NCBI RefSeq assembly: GCF_003568845.1
Contig: NZ_CP030126.1
Span: 3,021,501 to 3,085,500 of the forward strand
Direction: 5' to 3'
DNA from: Indioceanicola profundi
GTDB lineage: Bacteria; Pseudomonadota; Alphaproteobacteria; Azospirillales; Azospirillaceae
Length of the DNA: 64,000 bases
Positions within the stretch are counted from its first letter, which is position 1. Every line of letters starts with the position of its first letter. The notes below the pieces were generated by a model that was not told the origin of the DNA, ran no database searches, and worked only from the letters and a program-made list of their open reading frames with translations. The position numbers were made by a program, and so were the translations under genes. This document shows positions 9,039 through 16,417 of this stretch, piece after piece.

Positions 9039-9686
9039 ATGAGCGTGGCCGAGGCCATCGGGGAATCCAACGACGCGCTGGCGGAGCGCATCGTCCAGCT
9101 TCTGGATCTCTATCCCACCCGGCGGGCAGCGGCGGCGGCGGCCGGCGTCTCCACAGACCAGATCACCCGCTATGCCCAGGGCCGCAGCGCCCCGCCCTTC
9201 GAGGTAATGGCCCGGCTGGCCCGCGGTCCCGGCGTCAGCCTGGACTGGCTTGCCACCGGCCAGGGAGAGATGCGCCGCAGTGCGGCCACCCAGTCGGCCG
9301 AGGGGCTTCCCGTGATCGGGTTGACGGCGCTGCCCGAGGGCGGCTGGTACCGGCCCCGGACGCTCGGCGTGCGCCTGCCCGCCCCGCCCGACCCGCGGCC
9401 GGAGCAGCCCCTGGCCGTGCTGGCGACGGATGACGGCCTGCTGCCGGAAGGGGTGCGGGCCGGCTTCGTCTGCTACGCCTTCCAGGGCATGGGGGCGCTG
9501 GAGGGCGATCTGGTCTATGTGGTGCGTGCGGACGGGCCGGTGGCACTGCGCCGTTACGACGGGCATCGCCCCGATGGGCATCGGCTGACCTGGTTCGATC
9601 CGGCCGGGGAAGCACAGTCGGAGGCCCTGTCCGATGAAAGGGTGGAGGCGATCTGCCCCGTGGTCATGATCCGGCGCAAATGGTAG
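9039..9686 (+). CDS. HTH regulator with degenerate S24/LexA-like C-terminal domain
   Basis: A 215-residue protein: an N-terminal helix-turn-helix (RAAAAAAGVSTDQITRYAQG, about residues 27-46) of the Cro/CI type, then a C-terminal beta-rich domain like the peptidase S24 part of phage-type repressors. Where the catalytic Ser normally sits the sequence reads DDGLLPEGVRAGFVCY, and where the Lys is expected it reads VALRRY, so the Ser-Lys self-cleavage dyad appears absent. It probably binds DNA without RecA-stimulated cleavage. Start chosen at 9039, preceded by AGGGGA; the longer reading from 9006 adds nothing family-like. Divergent from mutS with about 150 bases between, so it may influence mutS, but that is only inference from position. 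Confidence 0.72.
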   Translation: MSVAEAIGESNDALAERIVQLLDLYPTRRAAAAAAGVSTDQITRYAQGRSAPPFEVMARLARGPGVSLDWLATGQGEMRRSAATQSAEGLPVIGLTALPEGGWYRPRTLGVRLPAPPDPRPEQPLAVLATDDGLLPEGVRAGFVCYAFQGMGALEGDLVYVVRADGPVALRRYDGHRPDGHRLTWFDPAGEAQSEALSDERVEAICPVVMIRRKW

Positions 9687-9692
9687 GCGCGC

Positions 9693-10187
9693 TCAGTCCC
9701 CGAGCCGCCGCCTGACCTCCGCCAGCAACCCCTCGGCCCCCTGATCCACCAGTTCCAGCACCTCGTCGAAATGGTCGGCATGGCCGTAATAGGGATCGGG
9801 CACGTCCCGGCCCCTGGCGGGACCTACGGCGAAGCCCAGGAACAGGTGAAGCTTGTCCTGCGCGCCCGGCGGGCCGATGCGGGCAAGATGGGAGAGATGC
9901 CCGCGATCCATGGCCAGGATCAGGTCGAAGCGGCTGAAATCCTGCGCCCCCACCTTGCGGGCGCGGAGGTCCGAGAGGTCGATCCCGCGCGCTGCCGCAT
10001 GGCGGATGGAGCGGCGGTCCGGCGGCTCCCCGACATGGTAGTCGTGGGTGCCCGCACTCTCGATCCGCACCCGGTCTTCAAGGCCGGCTTCCCGCACCTT
10101 GTGGCGGAACAGCCCGTGCGCGGTGGGGGAGCGGCAGATGTTTCCGGTGCAGACGAACAGCACGCCGACCTTGTCCTGCTGCGCCAT
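9693..10187 (-). CDS. Low-molecular-weight protein-tyrosine phosphatase
   Basis: A 164-residue cytoplasmic phosphatase of the LMW-PTP/arsenate-reductase fold. The phosphate-binding loop VCTGNICRSP gives nucleophile C13 and R19, and the general acid lies in DVPDPYYG near residue 133, the two diagnostic motifs of the family. Substrates may be phosphotyrosine proteins, often exopolysaccharide kinases, but no capsule genes are nearby. It lies 11 bases downstream of the small lipoprotein gene on the same strand, so the two are probably cotranscribed. Confidence 0.93.
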   Translation of the reverse strand: MAQQDKVGVLFVCTGNICRSPTAHGLFRHKVREAGLEDRVRIESAGTHDYHVGEPPDRRSIRHAAARGIDLSDLRARKVGAQDFSRFDLILAMDRGHLSHLARIGPPGAQDKLHLFLGFAVGPARGRDVPDPYYGHADHFDEVLELVDQGAEGLLAEVRRRLGD

Positions 10188-10198
10188 GGGCCAGCCCC

Positions 10199-10558
10199 TT
10201 ACTGCTCGACCCGCTGGAAGATGACGCGCTGACCCATGGGCAGTTCGTTGGCGATGCGGTCCTCCCCCAGTACCAGATAGACCGTGCCGCGGTTGGAGCT
10301 TCCCTCCGGATAGACCACGATGCGGTCCCCCTCGGCCTCATAGGTGACCCTGGTGGCCTCCCCCGCCGTGATCATGCTGTCTTCGGTGAAGATCAGGGTC
10401 TGGTTCTGCATCAGGAAGCCGATGCCTTCCGAGAGGGCGTTGCCCTTCTCCGGCACCATCTTCCAGCTTCCCACCAGGGGATTGTCCGACCCGCCATCGC
10501 AGGCGCCGAGCAGAACGGTGCCCATCAGGGCCAGGGCCATGCCGATCCGGCGCATCAT
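10199..10558 (-). CDS. Small hypothetical lipoprotein
   Basis: A 119-residue predicted lipoprotein: signal MMRRIGMALALMGTVLLGAC with lipobox LGAC (Cys at 20), then a compact beta-rich mature domain starting NPLVGSWKMVP and ending GQRVIFQRVEQ. The opening phrase LVGSWK is the type seen in lipocalin-like and DUF-type envelope proteins that begin with a GxW motif, but I cannot assign a family. A GGAAGGAT stretch lies just upstream of the start. It precedes the LMW phosphatase by 11 bases and so is likely the first gene of a two-gene unit. Confidence 0.7.
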   Translation of the reverse strand: MMRRIGMALALMGTVLLGACDGGSDNPLVGSWKMVPEKGNALSEGIGFLMQNQTLIFTEDSMITAGEATRVTYEAEGDRIVVYPEGSSNRGTVYLVLGEDRIANELPMGQRVIFQRVEQ

Positions 10559-10631
10559 TCAAGATATCCTTCCTCTTCCATCCATACCGGGCCGCCCGTC
10601 CGGCGGACCCGTCCCGCCATCAACATGGCAC

Positions 10632-11648
10632 TCAGGCTCCCGGCTTCCCCTTGCTGGTCGAATATTCGAAATGCAGCACCTGATCGGGGTGGATCAGCGG
10701 GTGGATGGCGTGGGCGGCCATGGCGGCCTCGCTGAAGCCGCAGAGGATCAGCTTCAGCTTGCCGGGATAGGTGGCGATGTCACCCACGGCGAAGATGCCG
10801 GGCTCGCTGGTCGCACAGGTCTGCTGGGTAACGGCGATGTGGTGCTTTTCCAGGTTCAGGCCCCATTCCGCGATGGGGCCGAGGTTCATGGCCAGCCCGA
10901 AGAAGGGCAGCAGAACGTCGGCCTCCAGCACCTTCTCGTTCCCGTCCAGATCGGCGACGCGCACGCCGGTCAGGATGCCGCCGTTACCCTCCAGCCCGGC
11001 GAGCTGGTAGGGCACCACCATCTCCACCCGTCCTTGCGCCACCAACTCATCCAGGCGGGAGACGGATTCCGGGGCGGCGCGGAACTTGGCCCGGCGGTGC
11101 ACCACCATGACCTTGGCCGCCACCTCCGACAGAGAGATGGCCCAGTCCACGGCGCTGTCGCCGCCGCCGGCGATGACCACCCGCTTGCCGGCGAAATCCT
11201 GCCGCCGCTTCACCAGATAGAAGACGCCGGTGCCCTCATAGGCTTCCAAATTCTCCAGCGGCGGCTTGTTGGGGCCGAAGGCGCCGACGCCGGCGGCGAT
11301 CATCACCGCCCTGGCGTCGATCACCGTGCCCTTGTCCGTGGTCACCCGCCAGCCATCGCCGTTGCGCGCCAGGCCGGTGACCTGCTGGCCCAGATGGTAG
11401 GTCGGCTCGAAGGGGGCCGCCTGCTCCGTCAACCGGTCGATCAGGTCGGCGGCATCGATCGCCGGATGCGCCGGGATGTCGTAGATCGGCTTTTCCGGAT
11501 AGAGCGCCGTGCACTGCCCGCCCAGCATGTCGAGGGCGTCCACCACATGGCACTTCATCTTCAGCATGCCGCATTCGAAAATGGCGAAAAGCCCGACGGG
11601 GCCGGCGCCGATGATGACGACATCTGTGCTGTGCGTGCTGCTGGACAT
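10632..11648 (-). CDS. Ferredoxin--NADP reductase, thioredoxin-reductase-like type
   Basis: A 338-residue flavoprotein with two dinucleotide-binding folds: FAD site IIGAGPVGLFA at about residue 11-21 and NADPH site VIAGGGDSAVDWA near residue 160, plus the second FAD motif GIFAVGDIATYPGKLKLI. It lacks the CxxC redox pair of thioredoxin reductase, which, with GGQCTALYPEKPIYDIP, is typical of the dimeric FNR found in Bacillus, Chlorobium and many alphaproteobacteria. It would exchange electrons between NADPH and ferredoxin or flavodoxin. Start chosen at the ATG at 11648 (MSSSTHSTDVVIIG); the upstream extension is not family-like. About 150 bases separate it from divergent tsaE. Confidence 0.92.
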   Translation of the reverse strand: MSSSTHSTDVVIIGAGPVGLFAIFECGMLKMKCHVVDALDMLGGQCTALYPEKPIYDIPAHPAIDAADLIDRLTEQAAPFEPTYHLGQQVTGLARNGDGWRVTTDKGTVIDARAVMIAAGVGAFGPNKPPLENLEAYEGTGVFYLVKRRQDFAGKRVVIAGGGDSAVDWAISLSEVAAKVMVVHRRAKFRAAPESVSRLDELVAQGRVEMVVPYQLAGLEGNGGILTGVRVADLDGNEKVLEADVLLPFFGLAMNLGPIAEWGLNLEKHHIAVTQQTCATSEPGIFAVGDIATYPGKLKLILCGFSEAAMAAHAIHPLIHPDQVLHFEYSTSKGKPGA

Positions 11649-11800
11649 GGGGCTGATCGCTGACCGGTTCGGAAAGGGTTGGGTTTTCCTGCCCCGAATC
11701 CTCCCCTGGATCAAGCCCCAGCGGCACCGGGGCCGCCATGCGAGCGGGGGTTGCGGCGGCAAGGCCGGATCGCCAGAATGCGCGGCTTCAGCTTGACCGG

Positions 11801-12277
11801 ATGGCATGGATGGCCCGGACCCTGACCCTGGACTTGCGCGACGAGGCCGCGACCGCCGCCCTGGCCGCCCGTATCGGCGACGGGTTGCGCCCGCGCGACG
11901 TGGTGACGCTGACCGGCGATCTGGGGGCCGGCAAGACCGCCCTTTCCCGCGCCTTGATCCGCCACCTCTCCGGCGATCCGGAGGAGGAGGTGCCGAGCCC
12001 CACCTTCACCCTGGTCCAGACCTACGACCTGCCGGGCTTCCCGCTCTGGCATTTCGACCTCTACCGCCTGTCCGGCCCGGACGAGGTGGAGGAGCTGGGC
12101 TGGGACGAGATCCGGGCCGATGGCGTTGCCCTGGTGGAGTGGCCGGATCGGCTGGGCCCCCTGCTCCCCCCCGCCCGGCTGGAGCTGCGCCTCGCCATCA
12201 CCGGCCCGGAGAGCCGCAGGGCCGAGCTGGCCGGTTTCGGCGACTGGGCGGAACGTCTGGACGGGATCACGCCATGA
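11801..12277 (+). CDS. tsaE: tRNA threonylcarbamoyladenosine biosynthesis ATPase TsaE
   Basis: A 158-residue P-loop ATPase that partners TsaB and TsaD in making t6A at position 37 of ANN-reading tRNAs. Walker A is GDLGAGKTALS (residues 39-49), followed by the family signature VPSPTFTLVQTY and the W-H-FDLYRL motif. The start may be 11801 or the ATG at 11810; no strong ribosome site helps. Its TGA overlaps the ATG of amgK (ATGA), and amgK in turn overlaps murU, making a tight three-gene operon. The tsaE-amgK-murU order is common in alphaproteobacteria. Confidence 0.94.
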   Translation: MAWMARTLTLDLRDEAATAALAARIGDGLRPRDVVTLTGDLGAGKTALSRALIRHLSGDPEEEVPSPTFTLVQTYDLPGFPLWHFDLYRLSGPDEVEELGWDEIRADGVALVEWPDRLGPLLPPARLELRLAITGPESRRAELAGFGDWAERLDGITP

Positions 12278-13293
12278 CCGGTGCGGCGATGGAGCGGGAA
12301 CCGCTGATCCGGGCCTTCCTGGCCGAGGCCGGCTGGGGGGATGCCGGCCGCATGCCGCTGGGGGCCGACTGGTCCACCCGGCGCTATGAGCGGCTGCACG
12401 GGAGCGGCGGGACCGCGATCCTGATGGACGCCCCCGCCCCCTGGACGCACCAGGTGGCGCCCTTCGTCAGGGTCTGCGGGCTGCTGCGGGCCCTGGACCT
12501 CTCCGCCCCCGCCATCCTGGCCGCCGATGCGGAGAACGGGCTGGCGCTCACGGAGGATTTCGGCGGCATGCTCTTCGCCGACCTGCTGGACCGCGGGGAA
12601 CCGGCGGAGCCGCTCTACCGGCTGGCGCTGGACGTGCTGGTGCACATCCACCGGAACTTCGATCCCTCCACCAGCCTGCGCCCTTTTGACCGCGCCCTGT
12701 TCCTGCATGAGGTCGCGCTGTTCGGGGAGATGGGCGTCCCCGCCCTTGCCGGCCGGCCGCTGGACCCCGCCGCCGCGGCGGCGCTGCATGCCGCCTGGAG
12801 CGAGGTGCTGACGCCGGGGCTGGCGGTGCCGGGCAGCCTGCTGCTGCGGGATTATTTTCCCGGCAACATCATGGACCTGCCCGGCCGGCCCGGCATCCGC
12901 CGCTGCGGGCTGCTGGACGTGCAGGATGCCGGTATCGGGCCGATCAGCTACGACGTCATGTCTCTGCTGGAGGATGCCCGCCGCGATGTGCCGGAGGAGC
13001 TGAAGCAGGCCATGGTGGAGCGCTACCTGGCCGCCATGCCCGATCTGGACCGGGCGGCCTTCCTGGACAGCTTCGCCGTGATGGGCGGCATCCGCCATGC
13101 CCGCATCCTTGGCCGGCTGGCGGAGATCGTGGCCGCGAACCCGGCGGCCCCGCAACGCCGCTTCCTGCCGCGCGTATGGCGGCAGTTCCACGTGAAACTT
13201 GCCGAACCCGTGCTTGCGCCGGTCAAGCGCTGGGTGCAAACCCATGTGCCGGACAACGCACTCGACCGTATCCTTGGAGTTGAACCGAAATGA
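12274..13293 (+). CDS. amgK: N-acetylmuramate/N-acetylglucosamine kinase AmgK
   Basis: A 339-residue aminoglycoside-phosphotransferase-fold kinase. AmgK phosphorylates the anomeric carbon of MurNAc and GlcNAc recovered from the cell wall, bypassing de novo UDP-MurNAc synthesis. The motifs are LLRDYFPGNIM (Brenner-type catalytic loop, about residue 190) and the metal-binding LLDVQDAGIGP after it; the C-terminal YERLHG..AILMDAP region at the front is the nucleotide site. It overlaps tsaE by four bases upstream and murU by four bases downstream. The distal part of the gene contains a 14-base parS core at 13185-13198. Confidence 0.92.
   Translation: MTGAAMEREPLIRAFLAEAGWGDAGRMPLGADWSTRRYERLHGSGGTAILMDAPAPWTHQVAPFVRVCGLLRALDLSAPAILAADAENGLALTEDFGGMLFADLLDRGEPAEPLYRLALDVLVHIHRNFDPSTSLRPFDRALFLHEVALFGEMGVPALAGRPLDPAAAAALHAAWSEVLTPGLAVPGSLLLRDYFPGNIMDLPGRPGIRRCGLLDVQDAGIGPISYDVMSLLEDARRDVPEELKQAMVERYLAAMPDLDRAAFLDSFAVMGGIRHARILGRLAEIVAANPAAPQRRFLPRVWRQFHVKLAEPVLAPVKRWVQTHVPDNALDRILGVEPK
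13184..13199. promoter_or_regulatory. parS-like ParB-binding site inside amgK
   Basis: The 14-base core GTTCCACGTGAAAC is identical to the core of the two intergenic/5-prime parS sites at 30718 and 35233; only the outermost bases differ (A and T instead of T and A). It sits in the codons for QFHVK of AmgK. A chance match of 14 bases in 64 kb is very unlikely. Expected role: loading of ParB near the origin. Confidence 0.65.
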
Positions 13294-14033
13294 CCAAGCC
13301 GACCCGCGCCATGGTGCTGGCCGCCGGGCTGGGCCAGCGCATGCGGCCGATCACCGACAGGATTCCGAAGCCGCTGGTCAAGGTGGGCGGGCAATCCATG
13401 CTGGACCATGCGCTGGACCGGCTGGAGGCGGCGGGGGTGGAGCAGGCCGTGGTTAACACCCACTGGCTGGCGGACCAGATCCTCACCCATCTGGACAGGC
13501 GCGCCCAGGCCGGCAGGGGTCCGGTCACCCTGATCTCCCCGGAGCCGGAGCTGCTGGAAACGGCGGGCGGCATCAAGCGGGCCCTGCCCCTGCTGGGGGA
13601 CCAGCCTTTCTTCGCTGTGAATTCGGACATCCTCTGGCTGGACGGGCCGACCCCGGCGCTGGAGCGGCTGACCCGCAACTGGGACCCGGAGCGGATGGAT
13701 GTGCTGCTGCTGCTGGCCGCCACGGTCTGGACCGTGGGCTATGACGGCAGCGGCGACTTTCACATGGACCCGGCCGGGCGGCTGAGCTGGCGGACGGAGC
13801 GGCAGTTGGCGCCCTTCGTCTATGCCGGGGTGCAGATCGCCAAGCCGGAGCTGTTCCGGGACCTGCCGGACGGCCCCTTGAGCAACAAGGCGGTCTGGCA
13901 GAAGGCGTCCGAGGAAGGCCGGCTGTTCGGCCTGCGCCATGACGGCCCCTGGTACCATGTCGGCACGCCGGAGGCGATCCCCCAGGTCGATGCCCAGATC
14001 CGCCAGCCGGCGGTGCGGTGGGTGGAGCCCTGA
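13290..14033 (+). CDS. murU: N-acetylmuramate alpha-1-phosphate uridylyltransferase MurU
   Basis: A 247-residue nucleotidyltransferase that turns the AmgK product MurNAc-1-phosphate into UDP-MurNAc for peptidoglycan synthesis. The sugar-nucleotidyltransferase signature AMVLAAGLGQRMRPIT with KPLVKVGG follows right after the start, and the metal-binding NSDILW lies near residue 110. Substrate assignment rests on the coupling to amgK (four-base overlap), because closely similar enzymes make GDP-mannose or glucose-1-phosphate adducts. Last gene of the tsaE-amgK-murU operon; the next gene is convergent. Confidence 0.9.
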   Translation: MTKPTRAMVLAAGLGQRMRPITDRIPKPLVKVGGQSMLDHALDRLEAAGVEQAVVNTHWLADQILTHLDRRAQAGRGPVTLISPEPELLETAGGIKRALPLLGDQPFFAVNSDILWLDGPTPALERLTRNWDPERMDVLLLLAATVWTVGYDGSGDFHMDPAGRLSWRTERQLAPFVYAGVQIAKPELFRDLPDGPLSNKAVWQKASEEGRLFGLRHDGPWYHVGTPEAIPQVDAQIRQPAVRWVEP

Positions 14034-14109
14034 GCGGCGGGGCACGCCCCCGCCCCTGCTGCGGCGATGTCGCCCTTATCCCAGCTGATGCCGAAGCGCC
14101 GGGCCGCCT

Positions 14110-15276
14110 TCAATAGGCCCCGTCCGCCGTCTCCACCGGCGCCGTGTCCTCCCCGCCGGATGCGGGCGGGAGGGAGACCATCATGGGCTCCATCTCCTCG
14201 GCCGGGGCGTCGGGATCGGCGGGCGTCACCCGCAGCACCATCTCCTTCCCGTCGCGCAGCAGCACGGCGCGGTCGAAATCGCGCAGATCGTTGACCCGGA
14301 TCAGGTTGCGCAGGGCGGCGATGTAGTCCTGCCCGCGTTCCGAATAGCGCTCGATATGGGCGGCCAGCTTGTAGCCGTCGACCGGCTGCCCCTTGCTGCG
14401 CATGGAGGCGCGCTGGCGGCGGAAATCCAGATAGGCGCGGTGGGTGTTGAGGTTGTGCATGTAGGACTGCACGCTGGACGACAGGTCCTCGAAGCTGCGG
14501 AAGCGGTGCCGCTCCCCGGCCTGCCGGTTGCGCGGCACGATCCCGCTGTGCTGCGCGCTCCAGGTGAGCTGGCCGAACAGGGCGTTGCCCTGCTGGGCGA
14601 AGCGCGACGTGCCCCAGCCGCTCTCCTCCGCCGCCTGGGCCAGCGTGAGGGAGACCGGGACGATGTCCACCCGGCGCAGCAGCAGCTTGGTGTCGACGAT
14701 ACCGTTGTTTTCGATGCCATATCGCCCCGCCAGCCGGGACAGCCATATCTGGTCGCGCGGGCTCAGCGTATAGCCGGCCTCCATCAGCGCATGCAGACGC
14801 TGCAGCCGTGTCCGGTCCCGCTCGATCCGCTCATTGGCCATCAGGATCAGCGGCAGCATGGTCTTCAGGAACAGGTCCTTGCGCTCGTCCGGGGAGACCA
14901 TGTCGGCCATGTCGCGCGGCATGCTGGCCAGCCGCAGGCGGGGCACCGGAAGATCGCCCTTCCGGACCGCCTCGATCCGGTAATCCTGGCTGCGGAACAT
15001 GGTCAGCAGGGTGGGCGCGTCAAGGCGCACCTCGGCGACTTCGGTTACGGCCGCCTCCTCAGCCGGTTCTCCCAGTGGCGCCACGGGCGTTCCCTGGGCG
15101 GCCAGATCGGCCATGCGGACCACCGGCGCCTTGACCGTACGGTCGAAGGGCAGCTTACCGGTTCCGGCGGCACTCCACATCGTCAGCGGCGCGCCCACCA
15201 GCAAAGTCAGCGCAATCGCGCAGAGCGTGGGCCATCGGGGGCCGTTACGGCCCTCCATCTCCATCGGCATGAGCAA
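14110..15276 (-). CDS. Bax-like membrane-anchored glucosaminidase-domain protein
   Basis: A 388-residue protein with one N-terminal membrane anchor (about residues 16-38, ALTLLVGAPLTMW) and a periplasmic domain of the Bax/FlgJ glucosaminidase family. The catalytic Glu region reads AQAAEESGWGTSRFAQQGNALFGQ at about residues 214-237, followed by the typical TWSAQ..GIVPRNR and FRSFEDLSSSVQSYM..LNTHRAY motifs. It is expected to cleave the MurNAc-GlcNAc backbone of peptidoglycan. The C-terminal tail is acidic and Pro-rich. Lies convergent to murU; a link to cell-wall recycling is suggestive only. Confidence 0.85.
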   Translation of the reverse strand: MLMPMEMEGRNGPRWPTLCAIALTLLVGAPLTMWSAAGTGKLPFDRTVKAPVVRMADLAAQGTPVAPLGEPAEEAAVTEVAEVRLDAPTLLTMFRSQDYRIEAVRKGDLPVPRLRLASMPRDMADMVSPDERKDLFLKTMLPLILMANERIERDRTRLQRLHALMEAGYTLSPRDQIWLSRLAGRYGIENNGIVDTKLLLRRVDIVPVSLTLAQAAEESGWGTSRFAQQGNALFGQLTWSAQHSGIVPRNRQAGERHRFRSFEDLSSSVQSYMHNLNTHRAYLDFRRQRASMRSKGQPVDGYKLAAHIERYSERGQDYIAALRNLIRVNDLRDFDRAVLLRDGKEMVLRVTPADPDAPAEEMEPMMVSLPPASGGEDTAPVETADGAY

Positions 15277-15666
15277 ACGCTCCGTCCCTATTCCAAGCCT
15301 GGGGATTCGGGCGGTGCCGGGGGTGGAACCCGTCTGCCTTCATCCAGTGCCGGAACCGCAGTCCGGTCGTCCGCCCCATCTCACCCCAGCAGCCTGGCTC
15401 CAGCCCCGAAGACGGGGCCGCCTCCCCAGGTGCCGCCGGCCTGCCTGCCGTTGGGCGGCATGCAGGGTATGGGCGGCTGCCCGGCTGCTCAATGGTTCGG
15501 ACCTAATGGTACGATCCCAGGGAACGATGAACGCACCGGTGTCAGACCGGTGAATGGCAGGTCCGACATGCACGGACTCCGCCTCGATCCTTCGATCCCC
15601 GACCTCTCGGTACCTTCCCAATCGGGCCTCTTTATGGCAGGCCCGAAGTGGGTAGGTGGGGGCAGA
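15277..15666. other. Gene-free gap with two perfect hairpins
   Basis: About 390 bases between two minus-strand genes. I see no convincing gene. It contains two perfect inverted repeats: CACCGGT-GTCAG-ACCGGTG at about 15536-15554 and CGGGCCT-CTTTATGGC-AGGCCCG at about 15623-15645. Neither is followed by a T-run on either strand, so they are not classical rho-independent terminators, although the second lies just beyond the stop of the Nfu gene. A short structured RNA is possible but unsupported. Confidence 0.35.
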
Positions 15667-16218
15667 CTACCGGATCTGCCGGACTTCGACAACCTCCGGA
15701 ATGTAGTGCCTCAACATGTTCTCAATCCCAGCCTTTAGGGTAGCTGTCGAGCTCGGGCAGCCGGCACAGGCTCCCTTCATGGCGAGATAGACCACGCCCT
15801 TGTCGAAACCGTGGAAGGTGATGTCGCCGCCATCCTGCGCCACGGCCGGGCGCACGCGCACATCCAGCAGCTCCTTGATCTGGGCGACGACCTCGTCATC
15901 ATCCTCGCTGGCCACATGGCCGTCATCGGCCTCGTCCAGCAGCACGGGGCGGCCGGCGGCGAAATGCTCCATGATCGCGCCGAGGATGGAAGGCTTCAGC
16001 AGGTACCAGTCGCGCCCTTCCTCCTTCGTCACAGTGACGAAGTCGGAGCCAAGGAAGACCCGGGTGACACCCTCCACCTCGAACAGACGCTGCGCCAGGG
16101 GGGAGCGGTGGGCGCCGCCGGCGTCGGCGAAATCCGCCGTGCCGCGGCCCAGCACTTCGCGGCCGGGCAGGAACTTCAGCGTGGCCGGGTTCGGGGTCTC
16201 TTCGGTCTGAATGAACAT
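15667..16218 (-). CDS. Nfu/NifU-type iron-sulfur cluster carrier
   Basis: A 183-residue protein with the two-domain Nfu layout: an N-terminal Nfu_N domain (MFIQTEETPNPATLKFLPG through SDFVTVTK) and a C-terminal NifU-like domain with the cluster-binding GACAGCPSST, C151 and C154. It transfers [4Fe-4S] clusters from the assembly machinery to target enzymes. The Nfu_N domain is typical of mitochondrial NFU1 and its alphaproteobacterial relatives. Start set at 16218 because homology begins at MFIQTEETPNP; the longer reading is low in support. Divergent from the adenylate cyclase gene with about 200 bases between. Confidence 0.94.
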   Translation of the reverse strand: MFIQTEETPNPATLKFLPGREVLGRGTADFADAGGAHRSPLAQRLFEVEGVTRVFLGSDFVTVTKEEGRDWYLLKPSILGAIMEHFAAGRPVLLDEADDGHVASEDDDEVVAQIKELLDVRVRPAVAQDGGDITFHGFDKGVVYLAMKGACAGCPSSTATLKAGIENMLRHYIPEVVEVRQIR

Positions 16219-16417
16219 GGCGACTGCACCTTCTTGTCTCTGCCGCCGCCCGTGCCGGCATGAAGCGCGGAGCTGATGCCGATGGCGCGCGGTGGCGGTT
16301 GACATCGAAAGTGGGCAGTATGCCGGCAGAGATCAAGTTTCCTACCGCGGCATGGCCGGAATGCCAGCCATCCCGGTTACCGGACCGGGCAGGACGGACG
16401 GATCGGGAACAGGCGCC

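Noticed and set aside
6079-9042. Open frame of nearly 1000 codons opposite mutS on the plus strand
   Set aside because: It mirrors mutS, is Gln/Arg/Gly-rich with no recognisable domain, and long antisense frames are expected in high-GC DNA.
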